Part shown: positions 36,223 to 45,092 of the stretch, in pieces
Layout of the letters: each line of letters begins with the position of its first letter
Numbering within the stretch: position 1 is the first letter of the stretch
Source: Singulisphaera sp. GP187
GTDB taxonomy: Bacteria > Chloroflexota > Chloroflexia > Chloroflexales > Roseiflexaceae
Length of the DNA: 45,196 nucleotides
Direction: 5' to 3'
Assembly (NCBI GenBank): GCA_943328915.2
Contig: CALQBW020000007.1
Location: 1 to 45,196, forward strand
Notes under the pieces: generated by a model
Databases searched by the model: none
The model's input: only the letters and a program-made list of their open reading frames with translations
What the model was told of the DNA's origin: nothing
Translations under genes and position numbers: made by a program

Positions 36223-37842
36223 TTAAGCTCGCTCGTAGACAACATTGCCGCCGAGGACGGTCATCGTGACCTTGATGTTGATGATATCGTCGTCGCTACA
36301 GGTCAAGTAGTCACGATCAAATACCGCCATGTCTGCGAGCATACCAGGCATCAATACGCCCTTGAGGTGCTCTTCACGGGTCAACCAGGTGGGGCTGGCC
36401 GTGTACGAACGCAACGCCTCCATGCGGCTAATCGCTTCTTTGGGGGCGATAACCGTGCCCTTGTGGGTTTTGCGGGTGACGAGGCTATAAAGGCTGATAA
36501 ACGGATTGTAATGGAAGGTGCTGGGTATGTCGCTCGAGGCAATCATAGGTATGCCCCTTTTGAGGTATGTTTTGGCGGGCTTGTATTCGTGCGCCAATTC
36601 TTCACCGACATCGCGGAACAAATCGTCGCCTTCGAAGTAGATGAAGGTGGGTTGAATCACGGCGCCGATTTTGTATTTGGCCATGGCATCGAGCGATTCT
36701 TCGCTAGCGAAGTAGGCATGGATAATGTTGTGGCGGTGGTCGCGCGGATTGGCGGCCACGGCATCAGCAAACGCCAAGGCTGATTCGTGGTGGGCACGGT
36801 CACCGATCGCATGAATGCCGATATCCCAGCCCAAATCGTGACCACGCCGGAAGTAGCGCCGCAAATCAGCGGGGTCGAGACGGTTGAAGTCCCTCACGAC
36901 ACTTTCGCCCACAAACGGCTTAAACATCCATGCCGTGCGGCTGGAGGTACCGCCGTCGACTGCCATCTTGAGGGCCGTGAGGCGGAGCATTTCGTCACCA
37001 AGGCCACTCCAAAGTCCCAGGTTAGCGGCGCGGTCGTCGAGCTCAGCTTCGATTTCTTCTTCGCGGAAGCCGTGCCAAGACGGCATCAACGAAGTGCGGA
37101 CTTTCATTTTGCCGTAACGATGGGCTGCCATGTAGGCCCGCATTTCCCAGGGGTACAAGCCGGGCTCTTGGATGCTAGTGATACCGTATGACAAATAGGT
37201 GGTGCTGGCTTTTTCGATACCGGTCACCGCTTGATCTTCGGTGACGGCGGGGAGGAGATTGCGCACCAACAATTTGGCCGCAGCCCGCAAAATTCCGTTG
37301 GGGGTGCCGTCAGGGTAGCGTTCGATCGAGCCACCGGCGGGGTCGGGGGTGGTGGCATCGACGCCGGCGAGGCGCAAGGCCACGCTATTGACGGTATCCA
37401 TATTAAAAAAACGTTTAAGCAACACGGGGTGTTGATCGGTGGCTGCGTCAATATCAGCTCGGGTCGGTACACGGTTTTCGACGAGGAATGATTCATTCCA
37501 GCCTTCGCCGATAATCCACTGCCCTGGTGGGGTGTTTTTGGCGGCAGCAGCCACCAAATCGCGCATTTCACCAAGCGATTTACAATCGTCGAGCGAAATG
37601 CGGGTCATTTTGATTCCTACTTCGAGCATATGATTATGTGAATCATTGAAGCCCGGGATGACCGTCGCCCCGTTGAGGTTTATTTTTTTGGTGCCAACAC
37701 CGGCTAACGGCAAAATCTCGAGGTTACTCCCGGTTGCCACGACACGACCATGTAAACAGGCAATCGCTTCAACAATGGGTTTGGTCGGGTCGAGGGTGAT
37801 GATTTTGGCATTGTGGATGATAAGATTGGGGGCAAATGACAT
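36223..37842 (-). CDS. YtcJ-family amidohydrolase
   Basis: This 539-residue metal-dependent hydrolase has the composite-domain strand 'LIIHNAKIITLDPTKP' at its start and the metal motif 'GFNDSHNHMLE' (about residue 67). Further marks are 'GEGWNESF', 'HAIGDRAHHESALAF', and the late 'IPMIASSDIPSTFHYNPF' with the metal Asp. The C-terminal part is 'GMLADMAVFDRDYLTC'. YtcJ/LAF3-type enzymes cleave N-acyl or amide bonds of varied small molecules; the substrate is unknown. It is the last gene of the mtnP - PIG-L - MFS - amidohydrolase run. The ATG at 37842 follows an AAGGAG-type box. Confidence 0.9.
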   Translation of the reverse strand: MSFAPNLIIHNAKIITLDPTKPIVEAIACLHGRVVATGSNLEILPLAGVGTKKINLNGATVIPGFNDSHNHMLEVGIKMTRISLDDCKSLGEMRDLVAAAAKNTPPGQWIIGEGWNESFLVENRVPTRADIDAATDQHPVLLKRFFNMDTVNSVALRLAGVDATTPDPAGGSIERYPDGTPNGILRAAAKLLVRNLLPAVTEDQAVTGIEKASTTYLSYGITSIQEPGLYPWEMRAYMAAHRYGKMKVRTSLMPSWHGFREEEIEAELDDRAANLGLWSGLGDEMLRLTALKMAVDGGTSSRTAWMFKPFVGESVVRDFNRLDPADLRRYFRRGHDLGWDIGIHAIGDRAHHESALAFADAVAANPRDHRHNIIHAYFASEESLDAMAKYKIGAVIQPTFIYFEGDDLFRDVGEELAHEYKPAKTYLKRGIPMIASSDIPSTFHYNPFISLYSLVTRKTHKGTVIAPKEAISRMEALRSYTASPTWLTREEHLKGVLMPGMLADMAVFDRDYLTCSDDDIINIKVTMTVLGGNVVYERA

Positions 37843-37859
37843 AGTGCATGGCTCCTTTG

Positions 37860-39077
37860 CTAAGCAACAAGTTTGGCGGCATCTTCAGCGATGCGCGATG
37901 CGGATTTTTGATTGGCGGGATCTATGAATCGCGTTGATACCATCGTGACAATGGCAAATACCGCGGCAATCATGAAGGGAATCTGGTAGCCGTAGAAATT
38001 GAGAATATACCCGGTGGCGAGTGGCACCGCAATCGCCGCCACGTGTTGCATCGTCAATCCCATCGCAATCGTCGGTGCAATGTCGGCATGCGAGGCAACT
38101 TTACGCAGGTACGTGTTCGCACCTATCCACGAAATAGGGAAGATGATACTGTAAATGGTATAACACCCAACCAAAACCCACAGATTGTCTACAAAGGAAT
38201 AACCGACGAGGGCCACTACATACAACACATTCGCCGCAGCAAGCATGGGGCGCTCGCCAATGCGATCAATCAGGTTGCCAACATGTTGCCCAATCAAGGT
38301 GTTGACCAAATTGACGGCAATCAAAATAATCGTGAGATGGGTCACATCAAGGCTGTATTTGTGGGCGAGTACCCACAAGCCAAACGAAAAGAAAATCTGC
38401 TGGCGGCCACCATCGAGTAAATTGAGCATGTAATAAAACCGATAATCTTTGTTGTAAACCAATGGTTCACGTTTGGCGGTGACCGTATGGGGCAACCCAT
38501 CGCGCAGACTCGGGAAGCTGAAAATTGCAATTCCTGCACCTGCTGACGCCAAACCAGTCAACCAAAAAGCCGAGGCAAAATTGAGGATTTTGAGATAAAA
38601 CCCAATTGCCATCAATACCATCGCCACCAACCCGCCCAAGTTCCCCAAGGCACCGACATGCCCCAATATACCCCCCGATTTGTCTTCGGTGGTAACACTC
38701 ATAGCCATGGCGTGTTGGGTTTGCAACCAGGTGTGATAGCCCATAGAGCTCAAAATTACCCATGGAGTCACGGTGGCAAAATCGGTGGCAATGCTAAACA
38801 AGGCATACCCGACCGCTAGTGTCATCAATGCCAAGGTGGTCAGTCGTGGTAGCGACAATCGGTAAAACAGCGCCGTCAAAAAGATAATCAAAAACCCAGG
38901 TATTTCACGGATGGCCGTTATATACCCAAATTCCGATCCTTGCAGATGGAGCTGGTTTTCAAAAAAATTGGTGACCACGGCTTGCTGGCCAGACATTGCG
39001 AAACTCGCAAGAATGGTGGTCAACGTGATGAGCCACAAGCCCTGTTTGGCTTCAGGGCTTCGTAGTGAACTCTGCAT
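37860..39077 (-). CDS. Major facilitator superfamily transporter
   Basis: This 405-residue protein appears to have 12 membrane helices split by a hydrophilic centre ('LPHTVTAKREPLVYNKDYR'). N-terminal helices start 'GLWLITLTTILASFAMSGQQ', with 'FFENQLHLQGSEFGYITAIREIPGFL' typical of MFS motif regions. The substrate is unknown; its place between PIG-L deacetylase and an amidohydrolase suggests uptake of an acylated or amide compound. Starts 2 bases before the PIG-L stop. Confidence 0.9.
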   Translation of the reverse strand: MQSSLRSPEAKQGLWLITLTTILASFAMSGQQAVVTNFFENQLHLQGSEFGYITAIREIPGFLIIFLTALFYRLSLPRLTTLALMTLAVGYALFSIATDFATVTPWVILSSMGYHTWLQTQHAMAMSVTTEDKSGGILGHVGALGNLGGLVAMVLMAIGFYLKILNFASAFWLTGLASAGAGIAIFSFPSLRDGLPHTVTAKREPLVYNKDYRFYYMLNLLDGGRQQIFFSFGLWVLAHKYSLDVTHLTIILIAVNLVNTLIGQHVGNLIDRIGERPMLAAANVLYVVALVGYSFVDNLWVLVGCYTIYSIIFPISWIGANTYLRKVASHADIAPTIAMGLTMQHVAAIAVPLATGYILNFYGYQIPFMIAAVFAIVTMVSTRFIDPANQKSASRIAEDAAKLVA

Positions 39078-39079
39078 TA

Positions 39080-39814
39080 TTAGTTATTCTCCGTACGGTG
39101 AAAAATTTCAGCCATCGGCATATTGAAGCGCTCGCCCAGTTCAACGGCCCAGTCATGCATGCGTTTGTCGAGTTCGGGGTTCTCCGCACCCACTTGACTG
39201 GCGTGGGCATGCAGCGCGCTCAGCTTTTGGGCAAACACTGCACTAATATCGATGGCTACGTTGGGTTGGGGCGTGCCCACGATGAAAATCTCTTTGACTT
39301 TGTGGGGCAACAAACCTTCTTCGGTCATCAATTCAGGGAAGTCCCATGGGTTTTGTGAGGCGGGGTAGAGGGCCGCCAAAGTTGCTACTCCGGCAGCCAT
39401 ATGGTCTGGGTGGTAGCGGGCAATCCCCAACGGCGTGCCCCAAAGGCGCTCGGGCGATTGGCAAATTACCCGTGACGGCTTGTAGGTGCGTAACACTCGC
39501 ACCAAATCCTTGCGCAGTTGCAAGGTAGGGTAGAGCCGCCCGTCGGGGTAATCGAGGTGGATGACCCCTTTGAGCCCCAAGCGCCGCGCCGACTCTTGCT
39601 GTTCGGCTTTACGAGTATCGACGGTTACTTGGCGGGCAGTAGCGCTGAGGTCCGTGGCATCATCAGAGCCCCCCGCCGAGGCGTCGGTGATGACGCAGAT
39701 GTAGGCGTCGTAGCCTTCGTTCATCCAGGTGAGCAAGGTGCCAGTACAACTGAATTCGGCATCGTCGGGGTGCGCCATGATCGATATAGCGACCGGTTTG
39801 GGTTCGTTTGTCAT
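39080..39814 (-). CDS. PIG-L family (LmbE-like) deacetylase
   Basis: This 244-residue zinc hydrolase has the motif 'MAHPDDAEFSCTGTL' (AHPDD, residues 14-18) and the second zinc motif 'RYHPDHMAAGVAT'. Family members remove acetyl groups from N-acetylglucosamine conjugates such as GlcNAc-inositol or bacillithiol precursors, or other N-acyl compounds. It lies 4 bases after mtnP and is followed at once by the MFS gene. Confidence 0.92.
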   Translation of the reverse strand: MTNEPKPVAISIMAHPDDAEFSCTGTLLTWMNEGYDAYICVITDASAGGSDDATDLSATARQVTVDTRKAEQQESARRLGLKGVIHLDYPDGRLYPTLQLRKDLVRVLRTYKPSRVICQSPERLWGTPLGIARYHPDHMAAGVATLAALYPASQNPWDFPELMTEEGLLPHKVKEIFIVGTPQPNVAIDISAVFAQKLSALHAHASQVGAENPELDKRMHDWAVELGERFNMPMAEIFHRTENN

Positions 39815-39818
39815 CGTG

Positions 39819-40691
39819 CTATTGCTTCTTCATATATGGTTCGAGTAACAGCGATAATTGGGCACGGCGTTCGGCCGGAATAATGTCAGGTTTGGTCATT
39901 ATCGCCATCGCGAGGGCATGATGGGCTGGGCTATCAAACCCGCTGGCAATGCGTGGGATGGCTTGGCGGATGATTTCTTGAGCCATGCTGGAATTGGCAT
40001 GCATGGTGGCAATCACCGTCTCGACGGTGACGGCATCATGATCAGGGTGCCAGCAATCATAATCGGTGACCAGTGCGAGCATGGCATAGGCCAACTCAGC
40101 CTCGCGGGCCAATTTTGCTTCGGGGATTGCCGTCATGCCGATTAGGTCAAAGCCACGCCGGCGGTTTTCGTTGCTTTCGGCCAACGTCGAAAACTGCGGT
40201 CCTTCCATGCAGACATACGTCCCGCCACGATGAAAGGTCGCACCGGCGGCAGTGGCGGCTGCGGCGAGGCGGTCGGACAATTCGCCATCAAATGGTTTGT
40301 CAAACGGCACATGTGCCACCACCCCCTCGCCAAAAAACGTACTGGGGCGGATGCCTTTGGTGCGGTCATACAGTTGGTCGGGGATGACGACATGCCCAGG
40401 CACATAATCGTCACGCAGACTGCCTACCGCACTGACCGCAATCACGTATTTGACCCCCAGCATGCGGAAGCCGTACATGTTGGCACGGGCCGGCACTTCA
40501 CTAGGGCTAAGGCGATGACCGACTCCGTGGCGTGGCAAAAAAGCCACCCGCGCCCCTGCAATCGTCCCTATCACATAGGCATCACTCGGCTCTCCAAAGG
40601 GTGTGGTGAGCCGTACTGTTTCGACATCACTCAGCCCAGGCATGCTATACAGACCGCTACCGCCGATGACTCCAATCACCGCATGTGTCAT
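39819..40691 (-). CDS. mtnP: S-methyl-5'-thioadenosine phosphorylase
   Basis: This 290-residue trimeric purine phosphorylase-family enzyme splits MTA into adenine and 5-methylthioribose-1-phosphate in methionine salvage. Marks are 'VIGVIGGSGLYSM', 'FLPRHGVGHRLSPSEVPARAN' (phosphate site), 'ISAVGSLR'-like 'VSAVGSLRDD', 'MEGPQFSTLAES', 'MTAIPEAKLAREAELAYA' and 'VTDYDCWH'. PEAKLAREAE and TDYDCWH favour MTA phosphorylase over purine nucleoside phosphorylase. First gene of the run toward the YtcJ-type hydrolase. Confidence 0.93.
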   Translation of the reverse strand: MTHAVIGVIGGSGLYSMPGLSDVETVRLTTPFGEPSDAYVIGTIAGARVAFLPRHGVGHRLSPSEVPARANMYGFRMLGVKYVIAVSAVGSLRDDYVPGHVVIPDQLYDRTKGIRPSTFFGEGVVAHVPFDKPFDGELSDRLAAAATAAGATFHRGGTYVCMEGPQFSTLAESNENRRRGFDLIGMTAIPEAKLAREAELAYAMLALVTDYDCWHPDHDAVTVETVIATMHANSSMAQEIIRQAIPRIASGFDSPAHHALAMAIMTKPDIIPAERRAQLSLLLEPYMKKQ

Positions 40692-40719
40692 CTATTCCTC
40701 GTTACTTGTTATATGCTCA

Positions 40720-40748
40720 TTGACATGTAAGTAGCACTATTCTATACT
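40720..40748 (+). promoter_or_regulatory. Sigma70-consensus promoter of the copper-chaperone-like gene
   Basis: TTGACA (40720-40725), a 17-base spacer and TATACT (40743-40748) form the best -35/-10 pair in the window, 54 bases before the ATG. It is divergent from mtnP. Confidence 0.8.
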
Positions 40749-40801
40749 GCATTTACCGTTCTGTGAAATTAAAAGAACGTGTTTTTTACCAAAGAAGACC
40801 G

Positions 40802-41014
40802 ATGATGACCACTTCACAATTCCACGTACCTGATATTTCGTGCGATCACTGCGTGCGCGCCATCACCAACGAAGTCAAAGAAATCGCCGGCGTCGCTACC
40901 GTCACCGTCGACATTCCCACCAAAATGGTGACGATTGGGCATGACAACGTCGCCCAACCCGCCATGATTGCAGCGATCAACGAAGCCGGGTTTAATACGG
41001 TTGAAGCGGTGTAG
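40802..41014 (+). CDS. Heavy-metal-associated domain protein (CopZ-like copper chaperone)
   Basis: This 70-residue protein is one HMA (ferredoxin-like) domain with the metal loop 'PDISCDHCVRAI' (CxxC, where GMTCxHC is usual) and a C-terminal 'INEAGFNTVEAV'. It probably shuttles Cu(I) to a P-type ATPase, though no such ATPase is nearby. Two ATGs (40802 and 40805) are possible; AAGAAGA is the SD-like stretch. The upstream in-frame start at 40763 is unsupported. Its TAG stop is part of a REP-like palindrome. Confidence 0.88.
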   Translation: MMTTSQFHVPDISCDHCVRAITNEVKEIAGVATVTVDIPTKMVTIGHDNVAQPAMIAAINEAGFNTVEAV

Positions 41015-41034
41015 AGCCGCAGAATGCTGCGGCT
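41011..41034. repeat. REP-like palindrome abutting the copZ-like stop
   Basis: GTAGAGCCGCAG is followed by AATG, then CTGCGGCT. The arms AGCCGCAG and CTGCGGCT pair perfectly around a 4-base loop. The first bases include the TAG stop of the CopZ-like gene. The same 12-base arm occurs at 45082-45124 in the opposite direction. Confidence 0.7.
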
Positions 41035-41044
41035 TCACCATATT

Positions 41045-41105
41045 CATCACCCCAGCCCCAACGGGGCCGTATTTGATCGCACAGGGCAACGCCCTTGCGT
41101 ATGGT
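41045..41105 (+). repeat. Twin-hairpin repeat, copy 1
   Basis: This 61-base unit contains GCCCCAACGGGGC and AGGGCAACGCCCT, two perfect 5-bp stems, each with an AAC loop, 24 bases apart. A second copy follows at 41137. Confidence 0.75.
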
Positions 41106-41136
41106 AGTGGGGATTTTGTGCGCGGTGCGCGCGAAT

Positions 41137-41196
41137 CATTACCCTAGCCCCAACGGGGGGTATTTAATGGCGCAGGGCAACGTCCTTGCGAATAGT
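41137..41196 (+). repeat. Twin-hairpin repeat, copy 2
   Basis: This 60-base unit is nearly the same as the one at 41045-41105. It keeps CAACG in both loops, with one mismatch in each stem (GCCCC/GGGGg and AGGGC/GTCCT). The period between copies is 92 bases. No ORF runs through either copy. Confidence 0.75.
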
Positions 41197-41260
41197 TGTC
41201 GCCATCTAGCGCATTCCCAAATCATCAGCCTATTAGGGGCGATTACGCTGCGGAGCTACA

Positions 41261-41701
41261 TCATGACCCGTGCGCATCTGACTGGTGCGTGCGGGTCATG
41301 ACGTACGTGGCGAAATCCAAAAGCACATAGATGTGGGTGGTAATTACGGCCCGCAAAATGTCAGTGTTGAGTTTGGTATATTCATGTACCAAAATATTCC
41401 GAAATCCGACCATTGCCACCAGTGATTGATACATCGGTTGCGTAATAATTTTGGCTGTATAGAGAATTGTAAAGCTTTCGCGACTTTCTTTGGGTACCCC
41501 TAATTTTCGCATGCGAATTACGCGATTCGCTATATCGATCGATAATTCACATGCCCGTTGCACATTTAGGATGACCGCGTCTTGAAGAAGAAAATCTTCG
41601 CTAAATGCCAAGCTACTCGGACGGGCTATGTAGTTTTCGATTTGCTGAATGCAACGTTCAACACTAATCCGTTTTTGCAAAAGCACATCATCGACGGTCA
41701 T
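41261..41701 (-). CDS. hepT: HepT-like toxin (DUF86 HEPN ribonuclease)
   Basis: This 146-residue HEPN-domain protein carries the RX4HXY motif 'RNILVHEY' in 'VGFRNILVHEYTKLN'. HepT toxins are ribonucleases or tRNA-modifying-target proteins neutralised by MntA, which AMPylates the HXY tyrosine. ATG 41701 follows GGGAGG and overlaps the mntA gene by 14 bases. The 3' end lies in an inverted repeat (41262-41300). Confidence 0.9.
   Translation of the reverse strand: MTVDDVLLQKRISVERCIQQIENYIARPSSLAFSEDFLLQDAVILNVQRACELSIDIANRVIRMRKLGVPKESRESFTILYTAKIITQPMYQSLVAMVGFRNILVHEYTKLNTDILRAVITTHIYVLLDFATYVMTRTHQSDAHGS
41262..41300. repeat. Inverted repeat over the hepT 3' end
   Basis: CATGACCC (41262-41269) and GGGTCATG (41293-41300) are perfect 8-base arms, with partial extra pairing (GCGCA/TGCG). 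It may work as a terminator-like hairpin, but no T-tract follows. Confidence 0.45.
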
Positions 41702-42092
41702 AAAACCTCCCACTTTGCAGGCCAGCAGTGGTAATTTCGGCGCGTTCTTGCTGAATTTTTTGATAAAACGCACAAACCAACACTTCAAACAAATCGGTTT
41801 CGGAGCGGGCTGGGTCTGCGATGCGGCGCCCATGCTCGATGATTTCAAATTGCAAAATTGTATTGGCACTGCGCAAATCAATCAAGTCGACATCCCGCTG
41901 GGCTATCAGTGCGAGCTGTTGTTGGAGTGCAATGAATTGGTCGCACGGAGTCTGACTATCGTGGGGTAACAAGAGCGCAATATCGATGTCGCTGGCAGGA
42001 TGTTGGTAGGCCGTGCCAAACGACCCAAACAAATAAATTGCTTGGGTCAATGGCAGTTGCTGCATGATTGCGGTGACGATGTCATTTTCCAT
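41688..42092 (-). CDS. mntA: MntA-like antitoxin (minimal nucleotidyltransferase)
   Basis: This 134-residue protein has the nucleotidyltransferase core GSFGTAYQHPASDIDIALL (GS-x10-D-x-D, about residues 23-39), with a further Asp in 'RDVDLIDLR'. MntA antitoxins transfer AMP from ATP to a tyrosine of HepT. The gene precedes and overlaps hepT, the standard mntA-hepT order. Confidence 0.9.
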   Translation of the reverse strand: MENDIVTAIMQQLPLTQAIYLFGSFGTAYQHPASDIDIALLLPHDSQTPCDQFIALQQQLALIAQRDVDLIDLRSANTILQFEIIEHGRRIADPARSETDLFEVLVCAFYQKIQQERAEITTAGLQSGRFYDRR

Positions 42093-42112
42093 AATGTGTG
42101 TGACTCGGGCGA

Positions 42113-43588
42113 TTACCGTTGCCCGTAATTGGGTGCTTCTTTGGTGATGGTGATGTCGTGGGGGTGACTTTCGGTCAAACTGGCCATCGAGATGCGGATA
42201 AAGCGTGATTTGACTCGTAATTCCTCGATGTCTTTGGCACCAGTATAGCCCATGCCTGCGCGCAACCCACCCACCAATTGAAAAATAGTGTCGCCCAGTA
42301 CCCCTTTGAATGGTACGCGCCCCACAATTCCTTCTGCGACCAATTTGCGTCCTTCGCGAGTGTTTTGGAAGTAACGTTCGCCGCCGCCTTGTTGCATGGC
42401 ATCGAGCGACCCCATGCCGCGATACATTTTGTACGAACGACCTTCGTACAAAATCGTTTCGCCTGGGCTTTCTTCGGTACCGGCAAACATTGAGCCCATC
42501 ATGACGGTATGGGCACCGGCAGCGATTGCTTTGGCGATGTCGCCGCTATAGCGGATGCCACCATCGCCGATGACTGGGATCCCAAAGCGATCGGCCACCT
42601 TGACACATTCCGAAATGGCGGTAATTTGCGGCATCCCGGCGCCACTCACTACCCGCGTCGTACAGATGCTACCGGGGCCTTGGCCGACCTTGATGGCATC
42701 AACGCCACGCTCACACAAAGCCCGCGCTGCGTCGCCTGTCGATATATTGCCGGCAATTAATTGCACATGAGGGAAGTGATTCCGCACGGTTTCGATGCTT
42801 TTGAGCACTCCCGCCGAATGCCCGTGCGCGGTGTCGATACACAGCACATCGACGCCTACTTTGACCAATGCTTCGGCGCGTTGGATGTAGTCGCCACCCA
42901 CGCCGATGGCTGCACCTACCCGTAAGCGCCCCTGCTCATCTTTGCATGAATTCGGGTATTCAATTTGCTTCATGATATCTTTGACGGTAATCATTCCTGA
43001 CAAGCGCCCGTTGCGATCCACCACCAGCACCTTTTCGATGCGGTGTTTATGGAGCAATTCTTTTGCTTGTTCCAGAGTCGTCCCTTCGGGCACCGTCACC
43101 AGGTCTTCGCCGGTCATGAGTTCACTAATCGGGCGGGTACGGTCGGTCTCGAAGCGTAAATCACGGTTTGTGACAATTCCTACCAGATCACCATTTGACG
43201 TGGTAATCGGGATGCCCGAAATGCGGTAATCGGCCATCATGTCGAGGGCATCGCCGACTGTGCGATCGTGTTGCATGGTGATAGGGTCGGTAATCATCCC
43301 GTTTTCCGAGCGTTTGACTTTACGTGCCATTTCGACTTGGTCGTCAATCGTTAAGTTTTTGTGGATAATCCCCATGCCACCTTCACGCGCCATGGCAATC
43401 GCCAAGCGGTGCTCGGTGACCGTGTCCATAGCGGCACTGACCAGAGGTATATTCATGCGAATCCCCCGTGTCAACCAAGTACTGACATTGGTTGCCGATG
43501 GCAACACGTCGGATGCTGCCGGGATTAGGAGTACGTCGTCGAACGTCAAGCCTTCGCGGGCAAATTTGTCATCCCAATCGATTGTCAC
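42113..43588 (-). CDS. guaB: Inosine-5'-monophosphate dehydrogenase
   Basis: This 491-residue enzyme converts IMP to XMP, the first step to GMP. The barrel start '[17 protein letters not shown]' is followed by two CBS domains ('[17 protein letters not shown]'-like '[14 protein letters not shown]' and '[20 protein letters not shown]'). The catalytic cysteine loop is '[13 protein letters not shown]' (about residue 300), then '[14 protein letters not shown]' and the mobile flap '[10 protein letters not shown]'. The start is a GTG at 43588 after GGGAGG. A promoter with a start near 43628 rules out in-frame starts further up. Confidence 0.96.
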   Translation of the reverse strand: MTIDWDDKFAREGLTFDDVLLIPAASDVLPSATNVSTWLTRGIRMNIPLVSAAMDTVTEHRLAIAMAREGGMGIIHKNLTIDDQVEMARKVKRSENGMITDPITMQHDRTVGDALDMMADYRISGIPITTSNGDLVGIVTNRDLRFETDRTRPISELMTGEDLVTVPEGTTLEQAKELLHKHRIEKVLVVDRNGRLSGMITVKDIMKQIEYPNSCKDEQGRLRVGAAIGVGGDYIQRAEALVKVGVDVLCIDTAHGHSAGVLKSIETVRNHFPHVQLIAGNISTGDAARALCERGVDAIKVGQGPGSICTTRVVSGAGMPQITAISECVKVADRFGIPVIGDGGIRYSGDIAKAIAAGAHTVMMGSMFAGTEESPGETILYEGRSYKMYRGMGSLDAMQQGGGERYFQNTREGRKLVAEGIVGRVPFKGVLGDTIFQLVGGLRAGMGYTGAKDIEELRVKSRFIRISMASLTESHPHDITITKEAPNYGQR

Positions 43589-43634
43589 AACCCCTCCCTG
43601 ATGTGTAAAGTACTCTCCCAAAAATGTTCCTCCC

Positions 43635-43663
43635 ATGATACATGAGGGTGCATCGGTCGTCAA
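43635..43663 (-). promoter_or_regulatory. Sigma70-like promoter of guaB
   Basis: On the minus strand TTGACG (43663-43658), a 17-base spacer and TATCAT (43640-43635) lie about 47 bases before the GTG start. The rest of 43589-43886 holds a candidate TACAAT (43848-43853) for the divergent gene and nothing else. Confidence 0.75.
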
Positions 43664-43886
43664 TGAATCAACACGTGTTGGTACAGATACGTGCGTTATT
43701 TCTCATTTTACAAAAAACACTCCCGCGCATCGTGAATAAGTGACCTACAGATTGCGCATCCGCGCCCCAGTGATGCCGGCGCGCATATCGCGCCCGAATC
43801 ACCAAGCCCCCCGCAGAAACCGCCGGTGCAACACGCACCGCATTGTGTACAATGGATATATCGTTTTGACGGATTGAGGCACGCCT

Positions 43887-45092
43887 ATGGCACTCGACGT
43901 AATGCTCCTCGCCAACCAAGTCCGCGACATGACCAAACTGGTGGTCGATGGCGCCAGCGAGCGCCGCCGCCGGCGCCTGATGGTACAACAAACCATCGAC
44001 AAACATGTAGGCCACGAATCCCACTGGAACGATGCCGTCGCCCTCGGTGAGCGCGCTGCCTGGTTGATGGCCCAAGCCATTGAACCATTTGACACCAAGC
44101 GCGACCTGCCCGTTGTCCCCAGCGACTACGCACTCGTGGCCACCGACGGCTCCCAGCTCGATGTCGAACGCCACGGTATGGCTGTTTGCTACCTCATCAA
44201 CATCGGGCGAGTTTTTTTGCAATACGGTACCACCCCCAGCGCCGTGCTCCAATCGCAACCAGCCCTCAGCTACCGTGACGACGAGCTCTATATCAGCGAT
44301 GGCATGCGCCGCATCGCCATCGAAGGCCAGCTCCTCAATGCCAAACGCGATGCCCAAGAAGGCATCGTGCTGGCCGAATTAAGTGCTAAATATCTGACTA
44401 ACAGTCTGCCGTCTATCGCACTCCAAGACGGTACATTGATGCGTTGGAATCTCGCCAATGCAGACGATATCGTGCAAACCACGCTCCTCGATCCCTACTT
44501 GGCCGCCCTCGACCAACTCAAGGCCCAAGGCATCCCGGTGGCGTCGTATATCAGTCGGCCACGCTCGCCCGAAATGATGGGCATGGTGCGCATGATGCTC
44601 TGCCCCGACGTATCTGTCGCCACAAAAAAAGGCGCCAACTGCGATCGCTGTAGCGATGTGGCAGCCGGGCGCCAACCGTCGTGCACCCCCTGCAATGACT
44701 TGGCCGATGCCGATATTTATAGTGAGCGCTTGGCCGAGGGTCAACGGGGCCCGATTTATTTGTCGATGGCGCGTGCCAATCGCGCATTGTACCGCGAACA
44801 CGCCATTCACTTTTTTTATCTGCGGGTCGGCAACGAAATCGCCCGCGTCGAAATCCCCCAGTGGGTCGCCACCGACTCCCAGTTGTGCGACCGCGTGCAC
44901 GCCCTCATTTATGATCAAGCCATGCGCGGCCAAGGCTACCCCATCGCACTAGCGCGGGCCCACGAGCAAGCCGTGGTCAAAGCCAGCGACCGCCGCATCT
45001 TCCTCGATATGGTGACGCAAATGCTCCAAAAAAGTGAATTGCCGGCGCTCAATTCGCGCAAACGCGACAGCAAAGAGTTCCAGCCGTTGTAG
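43887..45092 (+). CDS. NurA-domain nuclease with a four-cysteine insertion
   Basis: This 401-residue protein matches the NurA domain, a 5'-3' nuclease that works with the HerA ATPase in DNA end resection. Active-site pieces are visible: the metal Asp in 'LVATDGSQLDV' (Asp87), 'ALQDGTLMRW', 'VASYISRPRS', and the late 'RAHEQAVVKASDRRIF'. Unlike short NurA proteins, it carries Cys252-x2-Cys255-x10-Cys266-x2-Cys269 ('NCDRCSD' and 'SCTPCND'), a likely zinc or Fe-S site. The start ATG follows TTGAGG. No herA gene is in the window. The stop is inside a REP-like palindrome. Confidence 0.82.
   Translation: MALDVMLLANQVRDMTKLVVDGASERRRRRLMVQQTIDKHVGHESHWNDAVALGERAAWLMAQAIEPFDTKRDLPVVPSDYALVATDGSQLDVERHGMAVCYLINIGRVFLQYGTTPSAVLQSQPALSYRDDELYISDGMRRIAIEGQLLNAKRDAQEGIVLAELSAKYLTNSLPSIALQDGTLMRWNLANADDIVQTTLLDPYLAALDQLKAQGIPVASYISRPRSPEMMGMVRMMLCPDVSVATKKGANCDRCSDVAAGRQPSCTPCNDLADADIYSERLAEGQRGPIYLSMARANRALYREHAIHFFYLRVGNEIARVEIPQWVATDSQLCDRVHALIYDQAMRGQGYPIALARAHEQAVVKASDRRIFLDMVTQMLQKSELPALNSRKRDSKEFQPL

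Noticed and set aside
36001-36783. A 260-codon plus-strand frame opposite the YtcJ-type gene
   Set aside because: It overlaps the clpP start, its promoter and the hydrolase; no domain is seen.
41011-41200. The repeat block as a CRISPR array
   Set aside because: There are only two imperfect copies, the repeats are longer than usual and the interval is not a unique spacer of regular size; no cas genes are present.
43668-44357. A 229-codon minus-strand frame opposite the nurA gene
   Set aside because: The NurA motifs on the plus strand are decisive; this frame also covers the guaB promoter.
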